From assembly GCA_004356105.1 (NCBI GenBank), contig SMYC01000332.1:1-56009 (forward strand): 56,009 nt of DNA, given 5' to 3'. Below are positions 35,657 to 46,021 of the stretch, piece by piece; the first letter of the stretch is position 1; every line of letters begins with the position of its first letter. The translations under genes were made by a program, and so were the position numbers. The DNA is from Acidobacteriota bacterium (GTDB lineage: Bacteria; Acidobacteriota; Vicinamibacteria; Marinacidobacterales; SMYC01). Under the pieces are notes generated by a model, which was not told the DNA's origin, ran no database searches, and saw only the letters and a list, made by a program, of their open reading frames with translations.

Positions 35657-37857
35657 GACTCGAAGAGTCTCTCGCGGCGCATAACCTCACGCGAGAGGAG
35701 TACGACGCCATCGTGGGGAAGCTCGGGCGCGAGCCCAACGAGAATGAGCTCGGCCTTTTCTCCGTCATGTGGTCCGAGCATTGCAGCTACAAGAGCTCGC
35801 GCGTCCATTTGAAGCGGCTTCCTACTCGCGGGCCTCGAGTTCTACAAGGCCCGGGCGAGAACGCGGGGGTCGTCGATATCGGCCACGGTCTCGCGGCGGT
35901 TTTCAAAGTCGAATCGCACAACCATCCGTCATTTATCGAGCCTTTTCAAGGCGCCGCGACGGGCGTTGGCGGCATCATCCGCGACATCTTTACGATGGGC
36001 GCGCGTCCTGTCGCGCTCATGAACTCTCTCCGCTTCGGACCGCTCACCGTCCCGAAGAACCGCAGGCTTCTCTCCGGCTGCGTCGCGGGCATCGCGAGCT
36101 ACGGCAACAGCATGGGCATCCCGACGCTCGGCGGCGAAGTGGTCTTCGAGGATTGCTACAACCTGAACCCGCTCGTGAACGCCTTCTGCCTCGGCCTCGC
36201 ATCCAAAGACCGCATCTTTCTTGCGAAAGCCGAAGGCGAAGGCAACCCCGTTTTCTACGTCGGCGCCAAGACGGGAAAAGACGGCATCCACGGCGCCACG
36301 ATGGCCTCGGCGGAGTTCGACGAAGCCGCGGAAGAGAAGCGGCCCACCGTTCAAGTCGGCGACCCTTTTCTCGAAAAGCTTCTGCTCGAAGCGTGCCTCG
36401 AGCTCATGGCAACCGATGCGCTGGTCGCCATCCAGGATATGGGTGCCGCAGGGCTTACCTGCTCGACCGCCGAGATGGGCGCACGCGGGGGTCTTGGAAT
36501 CGAGATCGAGCTGAACCGCGTTCCGCAGCGCGAGGCCGGCATGACGCCCTACGAAATCTTGCTCTCGGAGTCGCAAGAGCGCATGCTCCTCGTCGCCAAG
36601 GCAGGGCGGGAGGCCGAAGTCGAAGCCATTTTCAAGAAATGGGATCTCGACGCCGCCGCGATCGGCAAGGTCACGGGCGACGGCTTGTTGCGTGTGCTCG
36701 CCGCCGGAAAGACCGTCGCGGAGGTGCCGAACCGAGCCCTCGTCGATGAAGGCCCCGTCTACGAGCGGCCCATGAAACGCCCTGCCTATCTCGACGCGGT
36801 CGCCGCCGTCGAGCTTCCGGAGCCGACGGATCTCGAAGAAACCTTCGTCCGCATGCTCGCAAGCCATACGATCGCGAGCAAGCACTGGATCTTCGAGCAA
36901 TATGACCACATGGTGCAGAGCAATACGATCGTGATGCCGGGGGGCGACGCGGGTGTTATCCGCGTCAAAGGCACGCCGATGGCGCTCGCGATGTGCCTCG
37001 ACGGCAATGGACGCTACACCTATCTCGATCCTTACTTGGGAGGCGCGACCGCGGTCGCGGAAGCGTGCCGCAATATCGCGGCCGTCGGCGCGACGCCCGT
37101 CGGCGCGACCAACTGCCTCAACTTCGGCAATCCCGAGAAGCCCGAGATCATGTGGCAGTTCGCCCGGGCGGTGGACGGTATCCGGGATGCTTGCGAGCGC
37201 TTCGACGTGCCAATAACCGGCGGCAATGTCAGCTTCTACAACGAGACCGAAGGCAAAGGCATCTACCCAACACCTGTCGTCGGTGTTGTCGGGATTCTCG
37301 AAGACGCGACGAAACGCGTGAGGCATTATTTTAGAACGGACGGTGACATTGTCTACTTGATGGGCAACACCGACGAAGAGCTCGGGGCGAGCGAATACTT
37401 GAAGCTCGTGCACGGGCGAAACGACGGAAGCCCTCCGCGGCTCGACCTCGACACGGAAGCCGCGCTCCAAAGCTTCACGCGCGAGGTGGCCTCCCGCGGG
37501 CTGATGCACTCGGCCCACGATTTGAGCGATGGCGGACTCGGCGTCGCGATCGCGGAAAGTCTCTTTGGCCCGCTCGGCGAAACGATGGGGGCGTCCATCG
37601 CACTCGAGACTCCGCGGCGGGCGGACGGCGTGTTGTTTTCTGAGACGCAAAGCCGGATACTCACCAGTGTCCCCTCCGCCTCCGCGGACGCCTTCCTCGC
37701 CCTCGCCGAGGAGCACGGGGTACCCGTCAAGCGCATCGGCGTGACGGGGGGCGACACGTTGGAGATACGCGTGAACGGCACGTCCGCCATCTCGAAAAAC
37801 GTCGACGACCTACGCGAAGTCTGGTGGAACGCTATCGAAAAGGGGCTTTTGAGATGA
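35653..37857 (+). CDS. purL: phosphoribosylformylglycinamidine synthase, PurL subunit
   Basis: The ATP-dependent synthase subunit, 734 residues, of the small type that works with PurS and PurQ. It has [41 protein letters not shown] in two blocks, [15 protein letters not shown] and [15 protein letters not shown], all conserved. The ATG at 35653 overlaps the upstream 24-codon ORF stop. Its own stop overlaps purF by four bases. Confidence 0.96.
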   Translation: MRLEESLAAHNLTREEYDAIVGKLGREPNENELGLFSVMWSEHCSYKSSRVHLKRLPTRGPRVLQGPGENAGVVDIGHGLAAVFKVESHNHPSFIEPFQGAATGVGGIIRDIFTMGARPVALMNSLRFGPLTVPKNRRLLSGCVAGIASYGNSMGIPTLGGEVVFEDCYNLNPLVNAFCLGLASKDRIFLAKAEGEGNPVFYVGAKTGKDGIHGATMASAEFDEAAEEKRPTVQVGDPFLEKLLLEACLELMATDALVAIQDMGAAGLTCSTAEMGARGGLGIEIELNRVPQREAGMTPYEILLSESQERMLLVAKAGREAEVEAIFKKWDLDAAAIGKVTGDGLLRVLAAGKTVAEVPNRALVDEGPVYERPMKRPAYLDAVAAVELPEPTDLEETFVRMLASHTIASKHWIFEQYDHMVQSNTIVMPGGDAGVIRVKGTPMALAMCLDGNGRYTYLDPYLGGATAVAEACRNIAAVGATPVGATNCLNFGNPEKPEIMWQFARAVDGIRDACERFDVPITGGNVSFYNETEGKGIYPTPVVGVVGILEDATKRVRHYFRTDGDIVYLMGNTDEELGASEYLKLVHGRNDGSPPRLDLDTEAALQSFTREVASRGLMHSAHDLSDGGLGVAIAESLFGPLGETMGASIALETPRRADGVLFSETQSRILTSVPSASADAFLALAEEHGVPVKRIGVTGGDTLEIRVNGTSAISKNVDDLREVWWNAIEKGLLR

Positions 37858-39254
37858 GTTTCAAAGACGAATGCGCCGTCTTCGGGATCTTCGGCCACCC
37901 GGACGCCGCGCGGGTCACCTATCTTGGCCTCTACGCGATGCAGCACCGCGGCCAGGAAGCCGCTGGCATCGTGAGCTCGAGCCCGACGGGCTTCAGAAGC
38001 CGCAAGCGCCGAGGCTACGTCGCCGACATCTTCGACGAGGACTCGCTCGAGAAGCTCGAAGGCACGAGCGCCATCGGACATGCCCGCTACTCGACGTCCG
38101 GCGAGAACAACGATTCCAATACCCAGCCCCTCTACATCGAGTGTAAGTTCGGCGAGATCGCCGTCTGCCACAACGGAAATCTCGTCAACGCCCATCTTCT
38201 CAGACACGAGCTCGTCGAGCATGGCTCGATCTTCCGCACCACGAGCGACACCGAAGTCATCCTCCACCTCTACGCCAAATCGATGCAGCGCAACCGCGAA
38301 GATGCCATCTTCGACGCGGTTCGCACCGTGTCGGGCGCTTTCTCGCTGCTATTCCAAACGCCCGACGCCCTCGTCGCCGTGCGCGACCCGAGAGGCTTTC
38401 GCCCGCTCGTTTTAGGCAAGCTCGGCGAAAGCTACGTGCTGTGCTCGGAGACCTGCGCCCTCGACCTTATCGAGGCCGAATATATCCGCGAAATCGAGCC
38501 CGGCGAAATGGTCGTCATCGACAAGAACGGCGTGAGGTCTCTCCGACCCTTCAGCGAAGTGCAGCCTTCGCAATGCATCTTCGAGCACGTCTACTTCGCC
38601 CGCCCCGACAGTTACGTGTTCGGCCGAGACGTCCACGCGACGCGCCTCGCGATGGGCCGGCAGCTCGCACGCGAAAGCCCCGTCGACGCCGACGTGGTGG
38701 TGCCCGTTCCCGATTCCGGCGTCGTGGCCGCCGTCGGCTATTCGCAAGAATCCGGCCTCCCCATGGAGTTCGGCCTCATCCGCAATCACTATGTCGGCCG
38801 AACATTCATCGAGCCCCGTCAATCCATCCGCAATTTCGGTGTGAAGGTCAAGCTCAACCCGGTGCGCTCCGTCATCAAAGGCCGCCGCATCATTCTCGTC
38901 GACGACTCCATCATCCGCGGCACAACGAGTCGCAAGATCGTCGGCATGGTCAGAAACGCCGGCGCCGCCGAGGTGCACTTCCGCGTCTCGTCCCCACCAA
39001 CGACGGGCCCGTGCCACTACGGCATCGACACGCCGAAACGCGAAGAGCTCATCGCCTCGAACCACAGCATCGAAGAGATCAAGGAGTACATCGACGCTGA
39101 CAGCGTGGGCTACCTCTCGCAAGACGGCCTGCTCGGAGCGGTCGAAAAGGACCGCGACCGCTACTGCTCGGCGTGCTTCTCCGGCAACTACCCGATCGAG
39201 CTTCCCACTCAAGGCCGCGACCAGCTCAAGCTCTTCGAAAAAGTCCGAGACTAA
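37854..39254 (+). CDS. purF: amidophosphoribosyltransferase (4Fe-4S type)
   Basis: Makes phosphoribosylamine from PRPP and glutamine, the first committed purine step. ATG 37854 overlaps the purL stop (ATGA). Cys7 in [10 protein letters not shown] is the N-terminal nucleophile after removal of a six-residue propeptide. The PRPP loop is [14 protein letters not shown]. Cysteines in [25 protein letters not shown] and [11 protein letters not shown] match the iron-sulfur ligands of the Bacillus-type enzyme, which is oxygen-labile. It is last in the operon. Confidence 0.96.
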   Translation: MSFKDECAVFGIFGHPDAARVTYLGLYAMQHRGQEAAGIVSSSPTGFRSRKRRGYVADIFDEDSLEKLEGTSAIGHARYSTSGENNDSNTQPLYIECKFGEIAVCHNGNLVNAHLLRHELVEHGSIFRTTSDTEVILHLYAKSMQRNREDAIFDAVRTVSGAFSLLFQTPDALVAVRDPRGFRPLVLGKLGESYVLCSETCALDLIEAEYIREIEPGEMVVIDKNGVRSLRPFSEVQPSQCIFEHVYFARPDSYVFGRDVHATRLAMGRQLARESPVDADVVVPVPDSGVVAAVGYSQESGLPMEFGLIRNHYVGRTFIEPRQSIRNFGVKVKLNPVRSVIKGRRIILVDDSIIRGTTSRKIVGMVRNAGAAEVHFRVSSPPTTGPCHYGIDTPKREELIASNHSIEEIKEYIDADSVGYLSQDGLLGAVEKDRDRYCSACFSGNYPIELPTQGRDQLKLFEKVRD

Positions 39255-39328
39255 ACTAAAACTCTTCGAAAGCCGCACCGATTCAAACAGGGGCCCGACC
39301 GCCCCGCCAGGCAGCGCGTCTCGAATCC

Positions 39329-39343
39329 TGTGGTCCGCAAAAA
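39329..39343. repeat. IS-end-like repeat, copy 1
   Basis: TGTGGTCCGCAAAAA at 39329-39343 recurs at 39751-39765, same orientation. The second copy lies beside a transposase remnant, so both are read as the same end of two related insertion elements. Apart from this copy I recognise no gene in 39255-39583. Confidence 0.55.
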
Positions 39344-39583
39344 CTCGCTCCGGCGTTGATGCCGCGGTTTTGAGCCCAGCGCCCGCGGAGAACATGGCTC
39401 GGTGTCACAAGTGAGTTCTTGGCTGGGTGGATCCGGCGCCGTCGACCGAAGCGTCCTCGAGAAGCGGGCTGCTGATTTCCATCTTGGCAGCATCTTCCGC
39501 ACGCTTTCCATCTCGCTTCACAACGCTTGCGTTGCTCGAGCCGGCGGAAGCTAGTAGAGATATGTGGCCGAAAGTTCGCCGCG

Positions 39584-39750
39584 CTATTGTTGTGCTTGAT
39601 AACTCTGCTCGATCCCTTGCGGTTTCGAGTTCAACGGAGCAATCAATTGCGAGAGATCAGGCAGATCGTCGGGGTAGCCCATTAGTCGCCGAAAAAGAAC
39701 TTTGTCGTACTCTACTGAGTTTGTAAGGTTTCGAGTAGCTGATAGAGAGG
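39584..39750 (-). pseudogene. C-terminal fragment of unidentified gene
   Basis: An open frame with no start runs from the IS end to TAG 39584-39586. The reading TRNLTNSVEYDKVLFRRLMGYPDDLPDL, written here as two parts TRNLTNSV and FRRLMGYPDDLPDL, followed by PQGIEQSY, has coding character and resembles the end of a common acidobacterial hypothetical protein (recalled, not checked). Truncated by the adjoining IS end. Confidence 0.4.
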
Positions 39751-39767
39751 TGTGGTCCGCAAAAAAA
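39751..39767. repeat. IS-end-like repeat, copy 2
   Basis: Second copy of TGTGGTCCGCAAAAA, with a longer A run, about 110 bp beyond the transposase stop. Confidence 0.55.
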
Positions 39768-40025
39768 CAAAGTCGGCCGTCGAGCCGGCAACGGAGTTCG
39801 CTGATCGGGTCATAGGGCTCGAGTGCAGACGCCTCGAAGACGTCGGAAGCGCTGCGTCTGAGGGCTTCGCCCGGTCAGGCGGCGCGTGCCAACCGATAAT
39901 CGTGATGGAGCGCGCCGAGAATCGGCAGGGAAACGACACGGAATCCAGTTGGAATAGAGTGCCTCGACGAAGCAGGATCGACAGGAAGATCGCTCGCCGG
40001 CTCAGGAACATTGGGCCCCACCGAT

Positions 40026-40039
40026 GAATGCGGAATGCG
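40026..40039. repeat. 7-bp tandem duplication causing the transposase frameshift
   Basis: GAATGCG occurs twice in direct contact (+ strand). On the - strand it duplicates CGCATTC inside the transposase remnant and shifts the frame by one. Confidence 0.8.
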
Positions 40040-40191
40040 GCCGCGCTTGATTGTAGCCACGCCATTCGCACAACAGCCGACGCAGGTGCGTCTCCGACAG
40101 CGGGATGAGGAAGTCCAAACACTCTCGGCGGGTGGTGCCGATCAGTCTCTCGCAATAACCATTCGCTTGCGGCGCGAATTTTCACCCGAGG

Positions 40192-40257
40192 TTCGACAGC
40201 GTACGGGACGACCCGCGCTTTCAGGATCTGCTGCGGCGCATCAACCTTCCGCTTTAG
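40192..40257 (+). pseudogene. last 21 codons of a Ser/Thr kinase-TPR gene paralogue
   Basis: Reads FDSVRDDPRFQDLLRRINLPL then TAG. The intact kinase gene ends YDSVRDHPRFQDLLRRMNLPL at 42704-42769; the DNA is nearly identical over about 72 bp and diverges after the stop. Everything upstream of this tail is replaced by the IS remnant, so a second copy of the kinase gene was lost by insertion or deletion. Confidence 0.85.
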
Positions 40258-40408
40258 CTGTGCCCATCCGAATAAGAGCGATCAATAGCGCAAAGAAAAG
40301 GAAAGAGTCCCGCAGGTCGGATGCTAAAAGAGCACGCACTCTGCTTAATTTTGCCTCCTTGACTTTTCAGCGAGTGGAGGGCTAAATGTACGTCCGAAGG
40401 AGCGGACC

Positions 40409-42769
40409 ATGGCACTGACCTCCGGGACGACGCTGGGCGCGTACAAAATCCTCGTACCCATCGGTGCGGGCGGGATGGGTGAGGTCTATAAGGCGAGGGA
40501 CACGCGCCTCGACCGGACGGTTGCGATCAAAGTGCTGCCCAGCCACCTTTCCTCTGACACCGAACTGCGTGGGCGATTTGAGCGAGAGGCTCGGGCTGCT
40601 TCCGCCTTGAACCATCCAAACATCACGACCGTGTACGACATAGGTGAGGAAGAAGGCACGCGCTACATCGTGATGGAGTTCGTCGACGGCAAAACGCTCA
40701 GGGAGCTGGTTGGCGACGGTCCGCTCGCCACCAAGAAGTTGTTGGCACTTGCCACTCAGATTGCCGATGGTCTCGCGAAGGCGCACAAAGCGGGCATCGT
40801 TCACCGGGACTTGAAGCCCGCGAACCTGATGGTCACCGAGGATGGGTTGGTGAAGATCCTTGACTTCGGGATTGCCAAGCTGATGCCCCAAAGCGGCGAT
40901 GGCGATTCCGAGAAGGACACGATGACGAGGGCCACGCAGCAAGGAGCTATTCTGGGCACCCCTCAGTATATGTCACCGGAACAGGCTGCCGGTCGGCCCG
41001 TCGATTACCGCTCGGACCAGTTTTCGTTCGGGTCGATCCTCTACGAGATGGCGACGGGAAGACTTGCGTTCAAGAAAGACTCGATGCCGCAAACGCTGAC
41101 GGCCATTATCGAAACTGAGCCCGAGCCCATAGGAAAGCTCAACGACAAGATTCCCGCCGAGCTCGCGGCGATCGTAGAGCGTTGTCTCGCAAAGGATCTC
41201 GAAAAACGTTATGAGTCTACAGCGGAGCTGGCGAGCGAGCTAAAGAACGTTCCGGAGACATCCCGCGGGTGGCGATCTCGCCGGCACGTTCTATGGGCGG
41301 CGGCTGGTCTCCTCGCGGCGTTTCTCGCATTTGCTTTGGGGCCGAATCTGGTTCGGTTATCGGAAAATTTATGGTCGCGAACAAAGCGTGCTCCCGTCGA
41401 GTCCATCGCGGTCCTTCCTCTCCGTAACCTCTCCGGCGACCCCGCGCAGGAGTATTTGGCGGACGGTATGACCGAGGCCTTGATTGCCGACCTGGCCAAG
41501 ATTGGGGCTTTGAAAGTGATCTCTCGCACATCGGTCATGCGGTACAAGGACTCGGACAAGGCGCTCGGGGACATCGCGTCCGAGCTCAACGTCGACGTTA
41601 TCCTCGAGGGCTCTGTGCTTCGTGTTGGCGATCGTGTCCGAATCACGGCGCAGCTCATCGACGTTCACACGGACCAGGCTTTGTGGGCCGAGACCTACGA
41701 GCGGGACCTTCGGGACCTCCTCGTGTTGCAGAGCGAGGTGGCGCGCGCCGTTGCGGAAGAGATCGAAGTCGTGGTGACGCCGGAGGAAACGAATCGTTTG
41801 GCCAGTGCACGTCCCGTCAATCCTGAAGCTCACGAGGCCTATCTCACGGGCCGCTTTCACCAAAACAAGCTCACTCCAGCGGACATCGAGACGGCACTTT
41901 CGTATTTCGAGCTCGCCTTGGAGAAAAATCCGGACTACACCCTGGCCTACGTGGGCATCGCCAGTGTCTGGGGTGGTCGCCTGCAGATGGGCTTTGTGCC
42001 GTCGAGTGACGGGTTGCCGCTCCAGAGGGAAGCCATTGTCAAAGCCCTGGAGCTGGATGACTCCCTCACCGAAGTTCATATCGGGTTAGCGGCACTGAAG
42101 ACGTGGGGCGACTACGATTGGCCTGCTGCTGAGCGGGCGTTCGAGCGGGCCATCGAGCTCAACGCTAATAGCGCGGATGCGCGGACTCTTTACTCACACT
42201 TCTTGAACATCGTGGGGAGACCGGATGAAGCGATGGCACAGATCGAGCGCGCGTTGGAACTAGATCCCTTGAACGCTTTCTCCCATGCGTTCCACGGTGT
42301 CGACTTGAATTTCGTGCATCGGTATGACGAGGCCATCGAAGAGTTTCGCTACGCGCTCAGATTGACGCCAGGTCTTCCGTTCGCAACAAACGGACTCAGT
42401 CTCGCCCTCCATTTAAAGGGAGCCTACGAGGAGGCTGTTGCGGCACAGAGGTCCTACCTGTCCGCAATCCGTGATGTCGAGGGGGAAGCAGCCCTGGCCG
42501 AGGGCTACGCGGAGGGCGGATACACGGAGGCGATGCGCCGGCTGGCAGAGACTAGGGCGGAGCGTTCGCTCAAAACAGATACGGGCGCCTGCTGGCTTGC
42601 AGATCTGTATATCCGTGCCGGAGAGAACGAGCTTGCCCTCGAATGGCTGGAGAGAGCTTTCGCAAACCGCGACCCGAATATGCCGTACCTTCTTCTGCCG
42701 CACTACGACAGTGTACGGGACCACCCGCGCTTTCAGGATCTGCTGCGGCGCATGAACCTTCCGCTTTAG
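40409..42769 (+). CDS. Ser/Thr protein kinase with TolB-like domain and TPR repeats
   Basis: A 786-residue membrane kinase common in Acidobacteriota. Kinase domain residues 10-270: GAGGMGEVYKA, Lys41 in VAIKVLP, VHRDLKPANLM (catalytic), DFGIAKL and GTPQYMSPEQ are all intact, so it should be active. One membrane helix follows (about 291-312), then an extracytoplasmic TolB-N/FlgO-like domain starting IAVLPLRNLSGDPAQEYLADG, and TPR repeats to the C-terminus. ATG 40409 has AGGAG upstream. It probably senses an external state and signals to unknown cytoplasmic targets. A decayed paralogue tail lies 150 bp upstream. Confidence 0.92.
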   Translation: MALTSGTTLGAYKILVPIGAGGMGEVYKARDTRLDRTVAIKVLPSHLSSDTELRGRFEREARAASALNHPNITTVYDIGEEEGTRYIVMEFVDGKTLRELVGDGPLATKKLLALATQIADGLAKAHKAGIVHRDLKPANLMVTEDGLVKILDFGIAKLMPQSGDGDSEKDTMTRATQQGAILGTPQYMSPEQAAGRPVDYRSDQFSFGSILYEMATGRLAFKKDSMPQTLTAIIETEPEPIGKLNDKIPAELAAIVERCLAKDLEKRYESTAELASELKNVPETSRGWRSRRHVLWAAAGLLAAFLAFALGPNLVRLSENLWSRTKRAPVESIAVLPLRNLSGDPAQEYLADGMTEALIADLAKIGALKVISRTSVMRYKDSDKALGDIASELNVDVILEGSVLRVGDRVRITAQLIDVHTDQALWAETYERDLRDLLVLQSEVARAVAEEIEVVVTPEETNRLASARPVNPEAHEAYLTGRFHQNKLTPADIETALSYFELALEKNPDYTLAYVGIASVWGGRLQMGFVPSSDGLPLQREAIVKALELDDSLTEVHIGLAALKTWGDYDWPAAERAFERAIELNANSADARTLYSHFLNIVGRPDEAMAQIERALELDPLNAFSHAFHGVDLNFVHRYDEAIEEFRYALRLTPGLPFATNGLSLALHLKGAYEEAVAAQRSYLSAIRDVEGEAALAEGYAEGGYTEAMRRLAETRAERSLKTDTGACWLADLYIRAGENELALEWLERAFANRDPNMPYLLLPHYDSVRDHPRFQDLLRRMNLPL

Positions 42770-42806
42770 CTGCGCCATGGACAAGAGCTAGGCGTAGGAC
42801 AGGGAC

Positions 42807-44930
42807 CTACAGACGGATGGGTAGCCTCCGCACGCGCTTGCCGGTGAGCGTGAACAGCGCGTTCGCCACCGCCGGTGCGATGGGCGGCACGCCGGGCTCT
42901 CCCACGCCGGTGGGCGGCTCGTCGCTCTCGACGACGTGGACTTCGATCTCGGGCATCTCGTCCATGCGTAGCATCGGATAGTCGTGGAAGTTGCTCTGCT
43001 GCACGCGTCCTTTGTCGAGAGTCAGCTCGCCGTGAAGAGCGGCGGTGAGTCCGAAGACGATTGCGCTTTCCACCTGGGCGACGACGTTCCAGGGGTTGAT
43101 GGCGATGCCGCAATCGATGGCGGCGACGACCTTGTGGACGCGCACCTTGCCGCCCTCGACCGAGACTTCCGCGACTTCGGCGACGAAGGTCTCGAACGAC
43201 TTCCTCATGGCGATGCCGCGCGCGCGGCCTTCGGGTAGCGGGGTGCCCCAACCCGCCTTTTCCGCGGCGAGCTCGAGTACGTGAAGGTGCCGTGGCTGAT
43301 CCTTCAGCAGCTCACGACGAAGCTCGTACGGATCTTTGCCGCCCGCGTGCGCCACTTCGTCGAGAAAGCTCTCGTTGACGAAGCCCGTGTGGGTGTGTCC
43401 GACTGAGCGCCACCACAGAACCGTGAGGGTCTTGTTGGCGTTATGGACCTCGATGCGGCGGTTCGGGATCGCGTACGGCATATCGGTAGCGCCTTCGACC
43501 GAGGCGGCGTCGACGCCGTCTTTTATCGTCATGTCCGCAAATGGGGTCCCTTCCATGATCGATTGGCCGACGAGACGCTGGTGCCACGCGCTCGGCATGC
43601 CGTCGGCGTCGACGCCGGCTTTGAGCTTGTGGACGAACATCGGGCGGAAGTAACCGCATTGGATATCGTCCTCGCGGGTCCAGATGGTCTTGACGGGAAC
43701 ACCTTCACCGTTGGCTACTTGAACGGCATCGGCGACGAAGTCGGACGTGACGTTCGCGCGACGTCCGAAGCCGCCACCGAGAAGCGTGGTGTGTATCTTG
43801 ATCTGCTCCGGTTTCAGGCCGGTGATGTGCGATGCGACCATTTGGTCGATCGACTGGCCTTGGGTACCCGCCCATATGTCGCACCCGTCCTCTCGGACAT
43901 GGGCCACGGCGTTGAGCGGCTCCATGGGTGCATGGGCGAGGAAGGGGACTTCGTAGACCGCTTCGAGTGTCTTCGACGCTTCGCCGAGAGCGGTGTCCGC
44001 GTCGCCTTCGTCTTCGGCGACCATGCCCTCGGTATCAGCGAGTGCCCGGTACTCGGTGCGAAGCGCTTCGGTACTGAGATTCGCGTTGGCACCGTCGTCC
44101 CACTCGATCTCGAGCTCGTCCCTGGCTATGCGTGCGGTCCAGAAATCCTTGGCGATGACGGCGATGCCGGAGCCAATCGGTTTGACCTTGACGACACCCG
44201 GAACCGCCTCGGCTTTGGAAGCGTCGAACTTCTTCACCGAGCCACCGCAAACGGGTGGGTGGGCGACGACCGCGGTCAACATGCCGTCGAGCTTGACGTC
44301 CATGCTGAACTCGGCTTCACCGTTGACTTTGCTCGGTCCTTCGATGCGTTTCACATTCGTGCCGATGAGTTTGAAGTCTTTCGGGTCCTTCAGCGGAACG
44401 TTCTCGGGAACGGGCAAGGTTGCCGCCTTGGCGGCGAGCTCGCCGTAGGAGGCGCGCTTGTCAACGTTGACGACGTATCCGGCGTCGGTTGTGAGCGTGT
44501 CCTTGTCGACGCCCCATTCCTGAGCCGCCGCTTCCACGAGGAGAGCTCGCGCGGTGGCGCCGGCGGTCCGAAACGGTTGCCATGACGAGGTGATGCTGGA
44601 GCTGCCGCCCGTAAGCTGCAGGCGAAATAAGAAATGGGCATATTCGGGCGCAAGTGGGGCAGGCTCGACTTGGATGCTCTTCCAGTCGGCGTCGAGCTCC
44701 TCCGCGATCAGCATCGGAAGAGAGGTGTACACGCCTTGTCCCATCTCGGATTGGTTGACGATGATGGTGATGACGTCATCGGTTGCGATGCGGACGAAAG
44801 CGTTCGGCGCGAACGGCTCGGCGGCGTGAACGTAGCGGCCGGGGCCGCGCGGGGGAACGTAGAATCCCAGCACCAGCCCAGAAGCGGCGGCACCGGAGGT
44901 TTGCAAGAATCTTCGGCGAGAGAGACTCAT
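42807..44930 (-). CDS. molybdopterin-binding subunit of aldehyde/isoquinoline-type oxidoreductase
   Basis: Large subunit of a xanthine-dehydrogenase-family enzyme of the IorB type. ATG 44930 opens a Tat signal ([17 protein letters not shown]), so the folded enzyme is exported. Cofactor-contacting segments include [27 protein letters not shown], and near the C-terminus [19 protein letters not shown] with the active-site glutamate. 707 residues. Its start overlaps the iron-sulfur subunit's stop (ATGA). The pair hydroxylates an aldehyde or N-heterocycle in the periplasm; the substrate and electron acceptor (often a cytochrome c) are not shown by the sequence. Confidence 0.9.
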   Translation of the reverse strand: MSLSRRRFLQTSGAAASGLVLGFYVPPRGPGRYVHAAEPFAPNAFVRIATDDVITIIVNQSEMGQGVYTSLPMLIAEELDADWKSIQVEPAPLAPEYAHFLFRLQLTGGSSSITSSWQPFRTAGATARALLVEAAAQEWGVDKDTLTTDAGYVVNVDKRASYGELAAKAATLPVPENVPLKDPKDFKLIGTNVKRIEGPSKVNGEAEFSMDVKLDGMLTAVVAHPPVCGGSVKKFDASKAEAVPGVVKVKPIGSGIAVIAKDFWTARIARDELEIEWDDGANANLSTEALRTEYRALADTEGMVAEDEGDADTALGEASKTLEAVYEVPFLAHAPMEPLNAVAHVREDGCDIWAGTQGQSIDQMVASHITGLKPEQIKIHTTLLGGGFGRRANVTSDFVADAVQVANGEGVPVKTIWTREDDIQCGYFRPMFVHKLKAGVDADGMPSAWHQRLVGQSIMEGTPFADMTIKDGVDAASVEGATDMPYAIPNRRIEVHNANKTLTVLWWRSVGHTHTGFVNESFLDEVAHAGGKDPYELRRELLKDQPRHLHVLELAAEKAGWGTPLPEGRARGIAMRKSFETFVAEVAEVSVEGGKVRVHKVVAAIDCGIAINPWNVVAQVESAIVFGLTAALHGELTLDKGRVQQSNFHDYPMLRMDEMPEIEVHVVESDEPPTGVGEPGVPPIAPAVANALFTLTGKRVRRLPIRL

Positions 44931-45397
44931 TGGGACACCTCCCCACGCATCGAAGCGGCGGCGCGCTTGATGGCGCAGCGGATGCGACCGTAGGTGCCGC
45001 AACGGCAGATGTTGCCGCTCATGGCGGCGTTGATGTCGTCATCGGACGGATCCGGGGTGTGGGAGAGGAGGTCGGCAGCAGCCATGATCTGTCCCGACTG
45101 GCAGTAGCCGCACTGCACGACGTCTTCCTCGAGCCAGGCTGCTTGAACGGGGTGGAGACCGTCTTTCGAAAGGCCTTCGATCGTCGTGATTTCGGAATCT
45201 TCGACCGTCGAGACCGGGGTCACGCAGGTTCGGGTGGCGACGCCGTCGATATGGACGGTGCACGCGCCGCACTCGGAGATACCGCAGCCGTACTTCGTGC
45301 CCGTCATCCCGAGGGTATCTCGTAGGACCCACAAGAGAGGCGTCGATGGGGCAACATCCACCTCGTGGCGTGTTCCGTTGACCTTGATTGCAATCAT
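44927..45397 (-). CDS. [2Fe-2S] subunit of aldehyde/isoquinoline-type oxidoreductase
   Basis: Small subunit, IorA type, 156 residues from ATG 45397 (GGAGG upstream). Two clusters are indicated: a ferredoxin-type set in [17 protein letters not shown] plus Cys in ATRTC, and a helical-domain set in [13 protein letters not shown] and [12 protein letters not shown]. No signal peptide, so it is exported as a passenger with the Tat-tagged large subunit. No FAD subunit is present, which fits the IorAB type. Confidence 0.93.
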   Translation of the reverse strand: MIAIKVNGTRHEVDVAPSTPLLWVLRDTLGMTGTKYGCGISECGACTVHIDGVATRTCVTPVSTVEDSEITTIEGLSKDGLHPVQAAWLEEDVVQCGYCQSGQIMAAADLLSHTPDPSDDDINAAMSGNICRCGTYGRIRCAIKRAAASMRGEVSQ

Positions 45398-45496
45398 TTG
45401 GGGTTGACCTCCGTGGGGCATATCTTAGCAAACTTGGTTTTTCGCGTGAGCTATCAGCTCTGCTTAGTACGTTAGAACGGTTGCTACCATAAAATC

Positions 45497-45895
45497 ATGC
45501 TCCCGGTTCTTCTTGTCGCCGCCCTGTTGTCTCCCCAGGAGGCGTCCGAGGACACGTCCGCCAACACGCTCGCCAAGACGCTCGTATGGTACGACTTCGA
45601 GGACGACGACCTCGAGAGCAGGCCCACCACGTTCATGGTGTTCGAAGGTGCCAAGGGAAGCGTGAATCTGAGCTCGGCCTACCACTACAACGGCTACCGG
45701 AGCGTCGAGATCCGAGACGTCGCCAACGACGGCGACTTCGCCGAGCTCCTCAAGAGCAAGTCTCGCGGCTATCTCTACATCCATTTCGCGATGTTGATCG
45801 CCGAGCCCGATGACGTGATGAACATCGCCTTTGCCGGCCAGAGCCCTTTTTCGATGCGCGAGCACGGGATCGGCATCTGGCTCAGCTTCACATAG
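45497..45895 (+). CDS. short exported protein, possibly C-terminally truncated
   Basis: 132 residues with a hydrophobic leader (LPVLLVAALLS). The mature part has an acidic WYDFEDDDLESRP and a jelly-roll-like strand pattern up to GIGIWLSFT. It seems to stop in the middle of a strand-rich domain; similar acidobacterial proteins recalled from memory continue much further, so a premature stop is likely. No ribosome site is obvious. Function unknown. Confidence 0.5.
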   Translation: MLPVLLVAALLSPQEASEDTSANTLAKTLVWYDFEDDDLESRPTTFMVFEGAKGSVNLSSAYHYNGYRSVEIRDVANDGDFAELLKSKSRGYLYIHFAMLIAEPDDVMNIAFAGQSPFSMREHGIGIWLSFT

Positions 45896-46021
45896 GCCGA
45901 TTTCGCTCTCAGCCAGAACGGTGCAACAAGGCCACGTAGAGTAGAGACCGAACAGAGACTCGGAAGCGTCGTTATCTCGTTGTAAGTCGGTAGACCTTGT
46001 TCCTCCGGCTTTGACCCGCCG

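Larger units (their letters stand above)
39751..40181 (-). mobile_element. IS remnant: integrase-core transposase C-terminus, frameshifted
   Basis: On the - strand 40178 onward reads FAPQANGYCERLIGTTRREC, then LDFLIPLSETHLRRLL and NQARPH, the end of an rve integrase core. A second frame continues with SSVGPNVPEP, RVVSLPILGALHHDYRL and stops at 39875. The shift is explained by a 7-bp tandem duplication at 40026-40039; removing one copy gives continuous QARPHSSVGPNVPEP. Upstream the frame is cut by a stop at 40182, where unrelated sequence begins, so catalytic Asp residues are lost. The element's right end is marked by the repeat at 39751-39767. It cannot transpose by itself. Confidence 0.8.

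Noticed and set aside
35929..37716. 595-codon ORF antisense to purL
   Set aside because: Exact shadow of a highly conserved gene; no recognisable family, composition rich in Arg/His/Asp as expected from reading GC-rich codons backwards.
43443..44585. 380-codon ORF antisense to the molybdenum enzyme subunit
   Set aside because: Shadow of IorB-type gene; no family character.
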